Shown here: positions 11,221 through 23,374 of the stretch, piece after piece
Numbering within the stretch: position 1 is the stretch's first letter
Layout: every line of letters starts with the position of its first letter
Assembly (NCBI GenBank): GCA_026027325.1
Contig: JAMSLZ010000002.1
Coordinates: 2,666,001 to 2,730,000 of the forward strand
Direction: 5' to 3'
Origin: Actinomucor elegans
Taxonomy: Eukaryota > Mucoromycota > Mucoromycetes > Mucorales > Mucoraceae
Length of the DNA: 64,000 nt
Program-made: the position numbers and the translations under genes
Notes under the pieces: model-generated
Seen by the model: the letters and a program-made list of their open reading frames with translations, nothing else
What the model was told of the DNA's origin: nothing
Databases searched by the model: none

Positions 11221-12337
11221 TTAAAAGTAACTACTTCCTTGTCTAGGTGATGGTAGTACATCACTATCATAGTGTTTCGTTCTTATTGTGGTATTTCTTC
11301 TGGGAGCTAAGGATCCAAATACTTGGTCAGTAGTCGTATTGTAACTGGCCCTTTGTCGCATGGATGACACATTGTTGACCAGCGCACGTTCACTGTGAGA
11401 CCGTAACACAGAAGGGTTTGTAGAAAAATCGTTTGCTGTGTTACTAGTGCTTCGTAGTGCCTGGATCTCTTTCTCTCTAGATGATAGTTCGTCTGATGTT
11501 TGCCACAATCGACGCGTGCGACTGGACTCTTTACGTGAAATTATTTGCTGTTGCTCTGGAGGTATCATGGCTAGAGCTGATATAGGTGTTCGATCATCAT
11601 AAAGCCAAGTAGGAAGTGATGTATTGTTTTTACTGTGATATTCCCGCAAGATTCTAGAAACGTGTGTTTCTCCCTCCCAATCATCATCGTCTGACTCTAA
11701 ATACAAAATGTTTAGGTGCTTCCATACCGTTTCCGAATAATATTTAGTTTACCTGCAACTTGATAATAATCATCACTTGACGAATTTGACAGTGTAGCGT
11801 CAATAATTCGCTTCCATAACTTATTGCTTTGTTCTAAGATGGACAAAAAAAAATGAATACATACAAGAAAAATGACAGTAATAAACTCTTACTTTTCTCG
11901 GCAACCAGTTCCTTCCACTTTTCATTTTCTCTCATTTTGCCCCATAGCCTTTTACCATTGGTAGCGTCATTAATGTCTGATAAAGAAGTCGAGTTTTTCA
12001 AGTTGGACGCATAGGTATCGAAATAAACAGATTTGTCATCTTCTTTTAAGGGTTGTTTTTTGACATCTGAACGAAAGATATTCCATTTTCCGCTTTCTAT
12101 GGAGCTATCAGATGCCTGTCGTGTTACTGTTGTAGGTGTAGTAGCGACGAGCTCTGGTACTTCTTCTTCATGATTCCAGCTCGTAAAAGAAGATGTCGTA
12201 CTTGAGCATAGTGTCGGTAACTGAGGCCGCTTGGCACTTGTGCACTTGTGTCTTGCTGGATATAATCCAACATCTTGGCCACAATCTTTGCATAAAACTA
12301 TCAGGGTTGATACTCTATAATCATTTCTGTGTCCCAT
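11221..12337 (-). CDS. Mso1-like Sec1-binding protein with N-terminal zinc-knuckle-like motif
   Basis: Three exons give a roughly 340-aa protein. Exon 1 (start 12337, MGHRNDYR) carries a Cys/His cluster, CKDCGQDVGLYPARHKC (C-x2-C-x10-H-x-C), near residues 16-32, then a Ser/Thr-rich linker and a helical segment ending KWKELVAEK. The middle exon continues NKLWKRIIDATLSNSSSDD. The last exon opens with DDDDWEGETHVSRILREYHS and PTWLYDDRTP. The pattern of acidic run, then H-V-x-R-x-L-R-x-Y, then P-x-W-L recalls the Sec1-binding N-terminal region of fungal Mso1, which assists Sec1/SNARE assembly in exocytosis. The C-terminal tail is basic and disordered. Seen: motifs. Inferred: the Mso1 link, and that the Cys/His cluster binds zinc. 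A fungus-specific protein of another kind remains possible. Confidence 0.55.
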
Positions 12338-13872
12338 CTTTTGTAGAGTGAAAGAAAGAGGAGATAAGAAGAAGAATAGGAGCCCTTATAGGTGCCTTAT
12401 TTGAAAGCCAGAGACCGGGACTCATCTGCAGTAATTGGATCCCGCAAGCCAGTCGCGTCTATTGGTCTTGATCCATATATATATGTAACTTTCATTGTTT
12501 CTATATGTTTATATCTCTGTATTGTCATCTATATTTACCAACAGACATGTTCTTCCTGACGCTAGCACTTGCTGATCACTAATGTATGCTCCTAAGAAGC
12601 TCGGTTCTGGAGTGTATGCCTTTAGCCATATTATCACATCTACTGCCGTAGTAAATCTCCTTTTCACTATCAGGAGATAAAAACTACAATGTTACATTGC
12701 AGCATGACCAGGTTTCATCCATACAGATTTATTGTTATAGTATATTAACCTGGCACAGTGATTTCCAATCGAATGACTTTATAAATGTCTTTTATTGTAT
12801 TAGCTTAAATCCAAGATGTACAGCAATCAACCCTACACATGCACTAATCTTTATATGGACTATTGTTGTTGACTTGACAGAATGCCTCATCTTATGATGG
12901 CTTCTAAATAAAACTATATTCAAGAATTCTATTATATGCAATTGCCTATCAGAATGCATTCCTTTGTCTTTCTTTCTCTATTTCCAAAATGCATTCTTTA
13001 GTAAAACGTCTCTTGATTGACATGAATCTATATCCACCTTTTCTTATATCCTATACCTACAATTCAATCAGCAACATAGATCAGAAAGAGTTCAAGAAAC
13101 AAAACTCGTAATGTTAAAAACTTATCCAATGAACAATATATTCACTAATCATCACAAACTATGACAGCTACTATAACGAAGTTGATACAGCATTATTAAA
13201 ACCATCGCGGCTTTTCTCTCAAAGCCTTTCGAAAGTAGGACCAATTGGAAAAGATACGAAACAAGATTAAGTAATGCACAAGTAAGCTGGTCATTCGCGC
13301 CGACAAATTATTTAGTCACATATCTCAATATGAATTCTTGCAATAAATTGTGCATTTGAGTGATATTTGGACGTAATGGAAATACTATAGCGCAGTTGAT
13401 TTAACAAATGACTTCTTTAAGCAAGTTTAGGGTTTCAACACGCCTTTCAGAGACTGAAATTTTACTTACTTAAATGGTAAAAAAACAAAAAAAAAAAAAG
13501 CCTAGAGAAGCGCTAAAGATGACGCTGTTTTGACACAATCGGTATGTGTGTCTTTAGACTCGAAACAGGTATATGAAAAGAACAGACCACCTCTACCCTA
13601 TCGATTCTTATTTTTACATGATGAAAACGTTTAACTGTATAAATCTTTTACTTGTATTATACAGTACCAATGGATACTATAATGTAATAATACAGATGGA
13701 CTTCAACTATCTGCTCGGTCTTTCTGGGTACCAATTTCCAAGTAAAAACCTTATTTCTCGATAGCTTATATCCACCAATCATCTACGATACAGTGTTGTG
13801 TATAAAATAAAGAGACACGCTCATCAAACATATTCTTTTTTTTCTCTTCATCTCGCCATTTAATCCTACAAG
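12338..13872. other. Intergenic region between Mso1-like and PHO88 genes
   Basis: This spacer holds two divergent promoters and otherwise no supported gene. Frames at 12697-12897 and 13573-13764 are short and not protein-like. A pyrimidine-rich stretch (about 13828-13860) precedes the PHO88 ATG. Confidence 0.5.
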
Positions 13873-14553
13873 ATGCCCGACTATATCAAGATCTTGAATT
13901 CACCTTACTTTAGTATTGGTTCCTTCCTATTCTTTCAACAGTTGGGCAAATATTTGCACCTGGAAAACTACGCCTATCAACTTCGACTTTTGTACCTTAT
14001 AGCTCAACTCTCTATCATTGGCCTTAATTACTATTTGATTCATTTGATTCATAAAAAGAACGGTAAGTTTTGAGGATAAAGGGTTCATCGACCATATCTA
14101 ATGATATGTAGATCAAACCGTTTTAAAGTATGTTGAGCCTGCCTCTCAAAACTGGGATGGAACCGAAACCACTGATCAATTAGTCAACACCACTGTGATG
14201 GGTAAAGTATATTCTAAGAAGGATGCGTTCTAGGATCTAATATTGTATTAGAATACGATGTTGCTGAAGTCCACAAACAAATCAAACAATCTGCTATGGG
14301 TATTCTCATGATTAGTGTGCTTCATTTCAAATTTGGTTATATTCAACCTTTGTTGGTTCAATCGGTTTTGGGCTTCAAGACTTTTTTTATGACCAAGGAA
14401 TCGCGTATTCATTTTTGGGGATCCCCAGCTACAGGTGACTTGAGACGTCCTTTTAGAATTGAAGCTCCTTTTGGTATGGTCAATGAAAAGAAGCAACCCA
14501 AGACAGATAAAGGATCGATCAAGAAGGCAGAAAAGGCCTTGAAGGCAGAATAA
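13873..14553 (+). CDS. PHO88: PHO88/SND3 family ER membrane protein
   Basis: This ER membrane protein was first linked to phosphate uptake and later identified as SND3, part of the SRP-independent targeting route for tail-anchored and internal-signal proteins. Exons 13873-14062, 14112-14201 and 14252-14553 (introns of 49 and 50 nt) sum to 582 nt, or 193 aa, the usual family length. Features seen are the N-terminal hydrophobic segment after MPDYIKILNSPYF, a second hydrophobic stretch (LLYLIAQLSIIGLNYYLIHL), the segment HKQIKQSAMGILMISVLHFK, and the conserved SRIHFWGSPATGDLRRPF about 40 residues from the end, followed by a Lys-rich cytosolic tail. The order is that of Pho88 throughout. It is an isolated gene with its own promoter. 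Confidence 0.95.
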
Positions 14554-15136
14554 ACCCAACTGCTAAAATTAAATCTGTTAGAATCAAAAATTGTATCATA
14601 ATATCTATATAGCAACTTCCATTTAATAAAACATACTAAAGGATGCTTTTTTTTCGGTTTTGTTAGTAGAGTAGTTGGGTCGAACTAGTTGGTTTATGTA
14701 AGCTATAATAAATAAATACGTCCAAACATCTAATTCAGTGAAGACGTTAGAACTCAATGAAGAGTGTGGTTAGATGCCATAGTGTATTTTGAACATGAGC
14801 TACTTGACAGATGTGACTTTTGACGATACTAGACAGTTTGTCAGTCATAGCCCTTTTAAGTGTAAAAAGCCTCTGGTCGTTGATAGTGATCCTTCGGCAG
14901 ATAACTGCATTTTATAGGCAAGAATAACATTCACTGACATAAATTAGTGTTTAATCATTCCACTTTAATAGCGCGATCGCTAAATAGTAAGCAGCCTGAT
15001 GCATACATTACAACAATACAGGATGATTGAACTAAATTGATACATCCACTAAAGAAAAAGGATGATCAACTGCGATATGTACAAAATTATCATTTATTCA
15101 ATTGCAAATAACTTGATCTAGTATGATAGGATTCAT
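14554..15136. other. Intergenic region between convergent genes
   Basis: This is 583 bp between the 3' ends of PHO88 (+) and TEX1 (-). AATAAA-like signals occur just after each stop codon. Nothing else is seen. Confidence 0.5.
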
Positions 15137-16478
15137 TTATTGCTTTTGCTCACGAGGGTCTTTCATACTAAAGATTTTTAGATTTCCAGCATATTTACCA
15201 TCTGAAGCAGTTTCATCACCAGCGTAAGCCAAATAATAGTCTTTAGGGGACCAGGCTACTGTGTTCATGGCAGCAGAGCATTCGATATGATGCACTGATT
15301 CTCCACTCTCAACATGAGACTACACATCCTTTCGTTAGTAAACCAAATGTATCATCCCAAAAGATCAACTTACCACATCAATGAAATGGTCTTCTGAAGC
15401 TGAAGCAATGTATTGACCATCGAAACTAAAACCAAGTGTTCTGACAGGCCATCTAAGGATATCTGTTAATATCATGCCACGTCACACACATCCACCTTGC
15501 TACATACGTTAATTCTTCAAAAGCTCTTACACATTGGAATGTGCGGGTATCCCATAATGACACTAAAGCATCTGCAGAGCCTACAGCTACATATTTACTC
15601 GTTGGATCTGCTTCTACGCAATAACAATTCGCTGTATGGCCTCGCAAATTAGTTTGTAATTCAAAAGAAGGATAGTCATAAACTTTGATGGTGCCTTGTC
15701 CTGTTGTTACATAAAACTGATTGTTGGCATTATTCCAAGCGATCTCGTTTACTTCAACAGGATGCTTGCGTTTATCAATGATCTTGTGTGTACGTGTATC
15801 AATGATGCTGATCGTGTCGTTTTTGTCGCCTACTGCAATATTGTTTCCATCAGGGCTCCAGCAAATATTGATATTCTCACCATCTGTCTGGATTACAGCT
15901 GTACATTTGCCAGCTAATGAGAAGATATGGTCAGAAACGTCGAGCTTTTTCTTGGTGGTTGTACTTACAGCGCTGATCCCATAATCGAACAGTTTTATCA
16001 CAAGAAGCCGTTGCTAATTTATCAGGATGTGTTGGATCCCAGTCCAATTGATCTACACTGTCTGTATGCCCTTTGAGTTCTATCGAGTATCTAATATCCG
16101 TCTATAGAAATATATACAGTTGAGCAAAAAAGAAGCCGATCTTTAACGCGTCATTTAACTTACGCCTCTGTGTGGTGACCAAACGCGTGCTGTTTTATCT
16201 ACAGAGCCTGAGGCTAACTTTCTGCCATCGCTGTTCCATGCCACTGTATGCACTTTTTCTTTATGGCCTCGACATTCTCGGATTTTTGAGCTGTCAAACA
16301 TTTTACGAACCTATAATGCGTTGATTAAATTATGTTTTATTCAACTCTTGTAATAATGTACTTGATCTCGGTTTATACGCGATCCTTTGTAAAAGAAATC
16401 TTGCTTTTGGCCGGTAGGAGGGCTCCAATCATATGTAATCTTTCCCTCATCGTTTGAATCATCTATTTGAGAATCCAT
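15137..16478 (-). CDS. TEX1: THO complex WD40 subunit (TEX1/THOC3)
   Basis: This is a subunit of THO/TREX, which couples transcription to mRNP assembly and export in the nucleus. The start is the ATG at 16478 (MDSQIDDSNDEGK). Introns of about 50-60 nt divide it into several exons. WD40 repeats are visible in order: KVHTVAWNSDGRKLASGSVD; a second with HTDSVDQLDWDPTHPDKLAT and SCDKTVRLWD; then GENINICWSPDGNNIAVG; EVNEIAWNNANNQFYVT; HTANCYCVEADPTSKYVAVG with SADALVSLWD; WPVRTLGFSFDG with ASEDHFIDV; and a last AMNTVAWSPKDYYLAYA. The phrases SVDQL, GENINICWSPDG and SEDHFID are characteristic of THOC3 rather than general WD40 proteins. The C-terminus is short (DPREQKQ). Confidence 0.92.
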
Positions 16479-17636
16479 TGCAAGTCTAAACTGTGCAGGT
16501 TCGCTATTCTAAATCAAATAAAGTGTTTAAACAGACCAAAAGCGCAGTCCAATAAAAACGCGTTTATAGGAAAATGCTAGCTTTTCTACTGATATTATAA
16601 GACTATAGCTTGACGATTTTTTTATTTTTTTTTTACAATATAATTCTAATGCATTCCGCTATATATTCATAACATTTGGCATGATATCTTTTGTGAAGTG
16701 ATTCTACAACGAGCAAGGTTCTTTATATCCTACTGTTGCTATTATTGCTACTAGCATTCAAATGTACTTCATTGGTCAACTGAGATTGCATATCAACTTG
16801 TATTATTTATTATTATCATGGTGCATTCAACAAACCCTTCTCAATTATAAAGCTAATTATTCAATGTTAAACTAAGATTAAGCTTTGAGCTTCAAGAAAC
16901 ATAGAATAAAGGGGTTCTTTTAGTGGCATGCGTTTATATTACCTTAAAATTAAATGAAAGCGTATTAGGGAGCTCCGCTCAGACTAATTTTTTTTTTAAG
17001 AGGAATACTTTCTTCTGTTTGCTCTTTGAACAATCTACACCATTTGCAAAGAGATATTCCTTTTTAATAACCCCTAATTTATATTGATTGTTAACAAAAC
17101 GGAAATATGGATTTTTACCTTAGTAAAACCATAGTTTCAATGCCTGAACCTCAAAAATCATGGCACGACGTTCTATTTTGGTCCTATATTACATCTGATT
17201 AGTATTCTATGCTTAGAATAAGTTGCTACGTCTAATAAAAGCTTTGAGTTCAACGCCTTTTTATACTATATAAGTTATACATATTTGTTCTTTTAGCCAA
17301 CAAGTCGTAGACCATGTCTAATTTACACCTCAATATATTTTGGTATTGTAGTGATATGAAGAAGTGTGTGCTTATCAACACATTATACAAAAACAATACA
17401 TTTTGGTAGCGATTGGATACTTTTGTGATGAAATTGCAGAGTATCTAGGATAGAGTAGATCACCAAGAATAGGCTGGCTCATTCATTTTAGTAGCAGGAT
17501 ATCTTTCAGGCCTTTTACTATCTAAAAAAAAAACTATATTATTATAGATATTAATATGTGATGATGATGGTTTATTGTATTATGAATTGCTTGCGTTAAA
17601 GTATATATATAGTAGTTATTATTATGCAAAGAAAAT
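16479..17636. other. Intergenic AT-rich spacer
   Basis: This 1.16-kb spacer holds the TEX1 promoter and the 3' flank of the phosphatase gene. No gene, RNA or repeat is recognised beyond short A/T runs. Confidence 0.5.
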
Positions 17637-19908
17637 CTATTTCTTTTCCTTCTTGCCAGGTCTCAATAAATCCATAGCTTCAGCCATTTTGAAATATAAT
17701 TCCCAGTTCTCCATGGTCTTCTTGAAAAGATCTGAGCTAGGACCGTTGGAATAGATAAAGACGTCAGCCATAGAATGAACACCTTGACCTTCACCATGAG
17801 GCAATGTAGAAGAGATAGGTAAACCATGACCAAACTTTCCAGCAGCATCCTTGGGGTTACCAACATAATGACCATCACTACCTTTGACGGTGGGGTTACG
17901 AGGGCCAGTAGTAGTTGTTTGCCAAGCTTCAAAGTGCTCAGGTCCATTATTAGTACCAGCAGCCAAAGAGATCTCGGGTGAGAAAGACTTGGGGAAACCA
18001 TCTGCGTTGTGATCACTGTATCCGGGCCAGCCAGCTTGAGCATAAACACCGATAGAATTGAGCATATCATTCTTGTTATCATGAGAGCGAATGTAGCGTT
18101 GATCAACAGAGCCCCAGACGTCGAAAGCATGAGAGTGATCAGCAGTAAAGAGAATCAAGGTATCTTCATATTCGCCATTCTTTTTGAGCCACTTGATGGT
18201 GTTCTTGATGGTAACATCGAGTTCAATAAGATCAGCCAAAGCGCGAGGGAAATCAAATGTATGCAATTGCTTATCAACAGAAGCAGCTTCGGACATCATA
18301 AAGAAGCCGTTGTCGCCACCACGACGCTTCAAGACTTCCAAAGCAGAGAGAGTCATGTCAGAGAGACCAGGTTGGTCAGAACCAAGGGCATCTTTACCGC
18401 TGAGATCAGGAGAAGCCTTGTTACCGATTGTGTTGTTGACATAAAGATTTCTTTCAAACCAAACATCAAGAGTACCTTGGCGGAAGACACCCAAGAGTTT
18501 ATCGTTCTTTTTCTTGTTTTTAAGCAAGTCTTGCTTGTTAAGGACAACATTATAACCGGATTTCTTGAATTTGTCGTAGTAGTTGGTATTGTTTAAAGCC
18601 TTTTTACCAGTAAAGTATTCAGCACCACCAGCTAACCAGACATCAGGAGCAACTAGAGATATTATGCTTAGACTTTTTTTTTTGTTCTTAAATAATCATT
18701 GCAACTGTATAACTTACCACCCTCAGTCCAGTCAATGCCGTTCAAGATTTGATCGGTGATTTCGGCAGAGGTAGATCTGCGACGAGTATGAGAAGTAAAA
18801 GCAGCAGGGGTGGCATCCTAGTATTATGTAAATATTAAAAAACTTGACTTATATAATGGTGCAATTCGTTCATTTACCTGGCCGTAAGCAGTAGAAACGA
18901 TACCAATGGCCTTCTTAGGTTGACGGCGACGAATCAACTCGGTAATAAGCTCGACCTTGGGATCATCAAAAGGATCTTCAGAAGAATCAGCATAAACACC
19001 AAGACAATTGACGGAGCTCTTGTGACCAGTAGCATAGGCGGAAGCAGAATTGGCGGAATCAGTAAGCAAACTGTCAACAGAGTGGGTAATAACATGACCA
19101 AGGTTATCGAAGTCTTCGAAAGTAAGAAGTTTTTCGTATTTACCAGAGGTATGTTTACGGGCAAGGGCACGAGCAGCGGTAATCATCTGTTAGGGGTTAA
19201 ATTTCTAGACTTAAAGTATGACTTCATTTATACTTACACCAACGTTGGTACCATCAGCAATAAACAAGATGACGTTCTTTGCCTTCTTTTTGGGCTTCTT
19301 GGGTTCAACCACGTTATACTTGACAGAGTAAGACTTTTTGGGGCCATATTGGACCTTGATTTCGTACTCTCCAGGTTCATCGAGCTTGATCTTTCTCCAA
19401 GCACGGGCAGCAACAGCAACATCAATTGGCTTGTTGGTGTTATTGAGAATAGCGGCATATTGTGTTTCGATAGAATCGATCCATTCAAAATTCCAGTTTT
19501 CAATCTTGGGTTGCTCATGGAGACGGAAGTAACTGTTGATATCATGCCATTGACCTTTACCTTTACGGATGGTTGTTTTAAAGTCCTTATAAGGAGCAGG
19601 TGTTGGCTTTGAAGTGTCCTTGTCGTAAGCATGAAGTTCAACTCTTAAATCAAACAAACTTCCAGGAACAAAAGAAGAACTAAACGAACAAAAAAGAATT
19701 AGGTGGAAATTCTGTTTAGCTTAAACTAATGCAGAACTTACACATCAGGAGGAAAAATACAGGCATGGGGATCTGGACAGGCGCCAAGACGAGGGAATTG
19801 ACCTTCAGGATCAGCGGGTCTATAGGAAGGAAGGCCACTCCTGGATTCGGCCAAGACAGTGGAGGCAACGGCGGCCAAAGAAAGAACTGTGAAGGCAAAT
19901 CCTTTCAT
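17637..19908 (-). CDS. Secreted alkaline phosphatase (PhoA superfamily) with bacterial-type active site
   Basis: This is a metal-dependent phosphomonoesterase. The start is at 19908; the first residues (MKGFAFTVLSLAAVASTVLA) are a clear signal peptide. At least four introns are seen, at about 19676-19740, 19186-19238, 18818-18877 and 18656-18718. An N-terminal region of about 180 aa precedes the catalytic domain. Catalytic motifs in order: FIADGTNVG (first metal Asp), TDSANSASAYATG (nucleophile Ser after Asp), QDATPAAFTSH (Asp-x-Thr Mg site), MSEAASVDKQLH (Glu-x4-Asp-x3-His Zn ligands), TADHSH (Asp-His), and a late VHSMADV His ligand followed by NGP. In E. coli PhoA numbering the positions equal D51, S102, D153/T155, E322/D327/H331 and D369/H370. 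Asp153 and Lys328 match the bacterial form as I recall it. The C-terminus is Lys-rich. All ligands are present, so it is probably active; wall or extracellular location is inferred. Confidence 0.93.
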
Positions 19909-20182
19909 ATTGTTTAGTAAAGAGATTGGTGAAGAAGAAAAGAAGATTGTTAGTCACCTATGTGCCCTTATTTATAGTTGAGCTCCTATCGTACTCTGGA
20001 CTTAACTCAATTTAAGCGTCAACTGTGTTAAAAAGAAACACCTCTGTCACCAGTATATATTAGCCATCCAGGCTTCAAAATTCGCTACACGTTTGGCCTA
20101 TAACGTCTGACAAACCATCGTATTGTAATACAGGCTCATTTAAAATCGGTTGCACATTACCATAAAGATAATAATTTACCTT

Positions 20183-20760
20183 TTATTCTGTGATTATTCG
20201 TTTAGTTTTTGGATAGATCTTCGTGCAACAAAGAGAAAGTAATTCGCACAATAAATAAAAAATAATTCGCATAGCAGATAGGAGATAATTCGCACAATAA
20301 GCAATAAATAATCCACATAATAAAAAATAAAATAAAAAATTAGTCAGTAGTGAGCAAGCAATAGGATAGTTATAGCCTACATTAAGTGTAATAGAAACAA
20401 TAGAGATCAGTAAACGGAAAAGATAAACTAGTGTATATTGATCATTAGAGAGGATACTGAGATTACCGAATCTCCTCGTTTTACTGAGGCCGCGTATTTG
20501 CATGGCCAAGCGATAACTAGGTTTGTACTTTAATGATTTCTAGGAACTTACATATCGTTAGCCTTGCTGGCATAGATTTGGTCTTCTTCTACCCCCTCTT
20601 GCAGACGCAGCAGAATCATATTGGAGCCTTGGAGGTACTGTAAGATTCAAGCAAAAAGAATGAATAATATAAATCATATTTAGGCAAGCAGTCAAATCGA
20701 GATTCCACAAACGGTAAAGCATTTTAGCTTGAGTATGATCAATGACTTGTTGGCAGTTTT
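20183..20760 (-). pseudogene. Possible remnant of an unidentified spliced gene
   Basis: On the reverse strand an exon-like frame reads YLQGSNMILLRLQEGVEED and IYASKAND. A short GT-AG gap (about 35 nt) then joins it to YRLAMQIRGLSKTRRFG in an open frame to 20183. Upstream, CQQVIDHTQAKMLYRLWNL is separated by another possible intron. No start codon or family is recognised, and the 3' part degenerates into AT-rich hydrophobic translation. It may be a decayed lineage-specific or transposon gene. Confidence 0.2.
20238..20320. repeat. Short AATTCGCA(C/T)A repeats
   Basis: AATTCGCACAATAA, AATTCGCATAGC and AATTCGCACAATAAGC recur at about 30-bp spacing, with a decayed AATCCACATAATA copy. This looks like a small degenerate tandem repeat. 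Confidence 0.4.
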
Positions 20761-21435
20761 GATTTGTACATCATTACCAAAAAAAAAAAAAAAGCGATTC
20801 AACTGTGTAGCGCTCAAAATTATGTTAAGATTATATTATACTCTAGGCAAACAAACTATTTGAAGAATTACTTGAGACTGTCTATACTGAGCCATATGAT
20901 TATCATTAGTATTATCTCTGGTTGCGTAAATAGCTTTATTTTAATGTTGTATTTTCTAATAAATCAACGAATTTTTATTCAGAAATCGTACGAAATGCTT
21001 TCCTAAAAGTGCACGAATTTTTTTTGTCAATGATGTACAAAGTTTAATCCAGAAAGTGCACAAATATCTTCCAAAAATAGTATACCATGTTTGCTCACTA
21101 TCAAATGCTTCTACGTGATGTAGTGAATATGGTTAATGCACCTTCAATTCATAGATTATTAAAACCCCAAGAACTATTACAGCATTGCATTTGACAAGAT
21201 AGTAGTACATAAGGCTGTAATAGTTCCAAAAGCCAGATAGAAATAACGGATAAAACATCAGGCCAAATGATATAAAAATCGATAGGCTTTCAATCGTAAA
21301 AGACGTGGAAATCCACACGTGTATTTCAGTAAGCACTAGACATTGGTTTATTAAATACCGCTCTGACGTGAATCCTATTCATCTTGTTACTGTGTGTAAC
21401 CAACTCTGAAAATCCAGATTATCCAGTTATTCAAC

Positions 21436-21440
<5 letters not shown>

Positions 21441-21467
<27 letters not shown>
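21441..21467 (+). repeat. 27-nt poly(A) tract
   Basis: An uninterrupted run of 27 A in intergenic sequence. It could be a microsatellite or the tail of a retroposed insertion; no coding body is recognised upstream of it. Confidence 0.8.
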
Positions 21468-23374
21468 CTCAAACAAATTTAAAGAATGTTTACCATTGGA
21501 TAATATCAATATACATTCTAATAGAATTCCTGTCGATCCCCAAATTTTAGATTATAGCAAGTATTAAGATCATAAATGAAATTGCTTAATAGACACTAGT
21601 GCGCTTCGACCAGTTTAATACCAGCCGCTTGATCTCGTTGGGTTACCGCACGTGGACTGAGGGAAAGTAACTATGGATCTACCTTATCAATCGTATCACT
21701 GTTCTATCTTGTCCTCTGCTACTAGGTACAGACACGATTGCAGTCAATATACTCATTCTTTGTTGCCGTTTATATGCTTTCTGTATACTTTTATTGCACG
21801 AATGAGCAGTTACACTTGCACTTTTTCATGCTGATATAGCTCTCAGTGTTTGTTCGATGCTTATTTCTTGTCAAACAGAAAGTGCTTAAACCGTTGTTTA
21901 CCGTTTAACCATTCTTTTTTATTCAGCGATGGAATCAAGGCACTCATCGTGCCAACGTGCGCTTCCCACTCTTGTCAGGGAACAAATGACCCTGACTGAC
22001 TAGCTGAATTATGAGCTGACCTTTTTCTTTTTTTTTTTGTAGTCACTTAAGATGACACATTCAATCTAGAAATCCTGCTGTCGTTTGGGTTTATACAGCC
22101 TAGTTTAGCTCCAAACGTTCCCTATCTCATTGCATCAGTACACAATCTGAAAAAATATCCATATCTTACTGTAGTAAATCGAGAAAGTACCCGGCCTTTA
22201 ATTAATGGTCTTAAACGGACACAATAAAAACGATACAAAGAGCACATCTGACATAGTTCATCTAAAATTACAATTGCATATAGACGCCACGAGAATAAGC
22301 ACCGGGCGGTCATGTATTAAACTACGCAACAGCCCTCTATCTGATCTCGCAAATATTATGTCCATGTTCTCCAGAATCACAGGAAATCAAATTCAATTGC
22401 CCAACATTACTCTTTAATCAAAATTTTGATAGGTGCAGCTACACATTTTAAGCATGGAATTTAATCAGACATAATATTTGATCGAGATCGACCGAAAAAT
22501 CAAGAAAAACTGAAAAATTGTTGAAGGCATACCCTAGGCTCAATTTTCATAAATGTCCTTTTCTATTGAGCTTAGATGTGATGTTTTCGAGACACAGTTT
22601 TTTTTTTTTTTTAATAAACTAGATTCAATATATTGAGTAACAAGCTTGAATTTTTTTTTCGAATTTTATTGTATATAAAACCATCTTTTGCTTCAATTTC
22701 TAAAACATTATCAAAAATAACTCAATCTGCTAATAGCAATGGCACATTACCTTTGTTATATTAGTTGCACAATTGAATCTACACAATCCCATTTTGTGTA
22801 TCGCTAATTGTTTGTCCTAAAGAAGAAGACTAAACGTCATAATGTTTATCGATTTTGAACATCTACAGCAGTGGTAGTAGAACTTGCTCAAACACAGACA
22901 ACCAATAAAAAGTGAGACTTTTACACAGTAGTAGTAGTGTATAGTAAGGTTGATGGTGCAATATCTTCAAAAAATCGGCTTGGTAGTGAAACTATAGAAA
23001 CGTTACTATAGAAATAAACGATTACATTTTTGTATACTTGTATTTATGATAATGAGCTAGTATATAACTTATCAGAGGAATAATTCAATGCTAAAGGTTA
23101 GCTTATATCCGAGTAAAAGGACTATATCTGTCAATAATCGATTGTAATCCACATCAACATACATTTATTTAAATTTGGTTTCTTATTAATCAGTCCATGG
23201 TTCTTTCTAAAGCAAAGGAGAATTTGTTCAAATTTTCTCTTGGTTCTGAAAGGCCTTTATTGCATTGATACGCTAATAAAAAGATTGAGATAAGCCACTT
23301 AAAATTAAAGTGTTCTTGTCCCGAGTTCTTTTGCTTTACTTGCTACCTTTGCTTATATTTTTAAAAAAAAAACT

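Larger units (their letters stand above)
19909..23374. other. 3.5-kb intergenic region with decayed sequence
   Basis: This spacer holds the divergent promoters of the phosphatase and ELP2 plus decayed sequence. A reverse-strand gene remnant (20183-20760), a 27-A run and short AATTCGCA repeats lie inside. The rest, including a short frame at 22205-22417, shows no recognisable gene. Confidence 0.5.
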
